Shown: positions 53,187-53,837 of the stretch, in pieces | How positions within the stretch are numbered: the stretch's first letter is position 1 | How the letters are laid out: each line of letters starts with the position of its first letter | Assembly (NCBI GenBank): GCA_017535665.1 | Contig: JAFXTS010000022.1 | Coordinates: 1-53,837 of the forward strand | DNA length: 53,837 bases | From: Bacteroidales bacterium | GTDB taxonomy: Bacteria; Bacteroidota; Bacteroidia; Bacteroidales; WCHB1-69 | Reading direction: 5' to 3' | Notes under the pieces: generated by a model | Told to the model about the DNA's origin: nothing | What the model saw: only the letters and a program-made list of their open reading frames with translations | Databases searched by the model: none | Position numbers and translations under genes: made by a program

Positions 53187-53285
53187 AGTGGTTTGTTTGA
53201 TTTGGAGGTGCAAAGATAGTCACAATTTCGGATATTTTGCTCACAAAACTTCCATCTGGGTGCAGAACGAGCGCGGTGGCGGGGG

Positions 53286-53315
53286 TTCCGTTGCCTCCTG
53301 CCGTCGGCAACGGAA
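53286..53315. repeat. Hairpin TTCCGTTGCC/GGCAACGGAA
   Basis: A perfect 10-bp stem (53286-53295 with 53306-53315) and a 10-base loop. It opens a cluster of palindromes in the gap after bcp. Confidence 0.75.
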
Positions 53316-53442
53316 TGGTGGGTGGACTGGAATACAATAAAATGGGAAAGATGGGCGGCGGGCGAGCGTGCCCCAAACTTGGAGCGGCCTGCGCCGCCGC
53401 CCATCTTTCCCCATTGCGGATACTCGTGGCACCACCATTCCG
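53311..53442. repeat. Nested 130-bp inverted repeat
   Basis: The outer arms CGGAATGGTGG (53311-53321) and CCACCATTCCG (53432-53442) enclose a longer inner stem: 53341-53360 pairs with 53395-53415 (20 bp, one bulged C). The 34-base apical region contains GAGCGTGCCCC. It could fold as a long stem in DNA or RNA. No convincing open frame is present. Confidence 0.7.
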
Positions 53443-53552
53443 TCAATCGCCAGATTGACGGAATCTTCTTGTTACTGGCCTGTTGGCGGTGGCTCATCAT
53501 GGACGCGCTCCCGGAGGGAGCGAATTTCAATAACCCCACATGCAATGTGGGG
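53441..53552. repeat. Three further short hairpins
   Basis: CGTCAATC-GCCA-GATTGACG (53441-53460), GCTCCC-GGA-GGGAGC (53507-53521) and CCCCACAT-GCA-ATGTGGGG (53534-53552), all perfect stems of 6-8 bp. Confidence 0.7.
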
Positions 53553-53837
53553 AAGGGCTGCGCCCTACCGCCAACCGCGGCACGCTGACTGGAAGATAGA
53601 ACCTGACGGGGTGTATGCCGCGGAAGAACGGGCAGTGTGTTTCTTGTAGGCTCCAGCTCCGTGGCCGAATGGATTATGCCGACACCGCCCCGAGGCTCGG
53701 TCGCGGCAGGGATAGGAGCGGCACGAGCGAAGCGCAGTAGAGCCTTTAGTTTTGCAGTTTCTTTTTATTGTATCTGAAAAGGCAGATAGAACGTATGAAA
53801 AAAACTGCAAATCAATGTCTAACAAGTTAACCAAGAA
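53553..53837. repeat. Gene-free end of window with a dispersed repeat copy
   Basis: No credible gene is seen. A repeat copy lies at 53700-53733 (GTCGCGGCAGGGAT ... GCACGAGCGAAGC), inverted relative to 26478-26512. A short open frame beginning MKKTANQC at 53794 has only 11 codons and is not a gene. Confidence 0.5.

Noticed and set aside
53322..53649. Overlapping small open frames in the hairpin-rich gap
   Set aside because: All run through inverted repeats and have Pro/His/Trp-rich translations in several frames; none has start signals or family support.

Overview
The window looks like chromosomal DNA of a member of the order Bacteroidales. Promoters follow the Bacteroidetes pattern (TTTG, about 20 bases, TAnnTTTG). 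Several secreted proteins end in a type IX secretion (T9SS) sorting domain. FISUMP-domain proteins, an MlaE/MlaF pair and Bacteroidetes-type YidC and L,D-transpeptidase point the same way. Core genes are GC-rich; three stretches are clearly AT-rich and look acquired: a GH16 region (5931-8035), an ORF6N gene (31838-32779), and the restriction/NTPase locus from about 46150 to 51930. No rRNA, CRISPR array, complete insertion sequence or origin was seen. One tRNA-Leu is present.

Layout. 191-5029: three FISUMP-domain surface proteins around nadB and a WbpD-like acyltransferase. 5153-10099: a sugar-nucleotidyltransferase, a low-GC T9SS-exported GH16 glycanase with a probable outer-membrane partner, a SpoU rRNA methyltransferase, an autoregulated orphan HTH protein and an RsiV/DUF3298-like secreted protein. 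10108-21231 (minus strand): envelope and housekeeping genes, namely GT2, L,D-transpeptidase, aminotransferase, T9SS esterase, a MutS-like ATPase, YidC, an HdrA-like flavoprotein and a membrane Ser/Thr kinase. 21340-23610: a three-gene small lipoprotein/membrane operon divergent from a DNA-binding protein. 23703-28307: sufB, a YejK-like nucleoid protein, a repeat-rich gap with a dinD fragment, and a secreted retropepsin-like protease. 28443-36398: DUF177-rpmF-rdgB-thyA, then cvpA, mlaF, an inserted ORF6N gene and mlaE on the minus strand, then rpsO-pnp. 36473-42849 (minus): trmN6, a T9SS subtilisin, an AlgJ-like protein, an M50-like membrane protease, an FHA protein, tRNA-Leu and thioredoxin. 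43089-51930: accessory/defence region. 51936-53837: alkD, bcp and a hairpin-rich gap.

The most interesting region is 42948-51930. A DUF4143 AAA ATPase sits behind four perfectly phased 23-bp repeats that abut a consensus promoter. Next come a single-chain Type IIG restriction-modification enzyme (PD-(D/E)xK nuclease plus Eco57I-like methylase plus specificity domain) and, 50 bases on, a 1398-residue protein with a Mrr/DUF4297-like nuclease N-terminus, a STAND-type NTPase and a long repeat-like C-terminus, an architecture like Avs antiviral sensors. A decayed RhuM-family gene follows. I read this as a candidate two-gene defence operon (restriction-modification plus STAND effector).

A second unusual event is the insertion of a 1003-bp ORF6N-gene segment exactly at the mlaF start codon. 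It is flanked by a 15-bp direct repeat that leaves a remnant copy of the first five mlaF codons after mlaE. Fragments of other phage-regulator-type genes (dinD, RhuM) are scattered in the same window.
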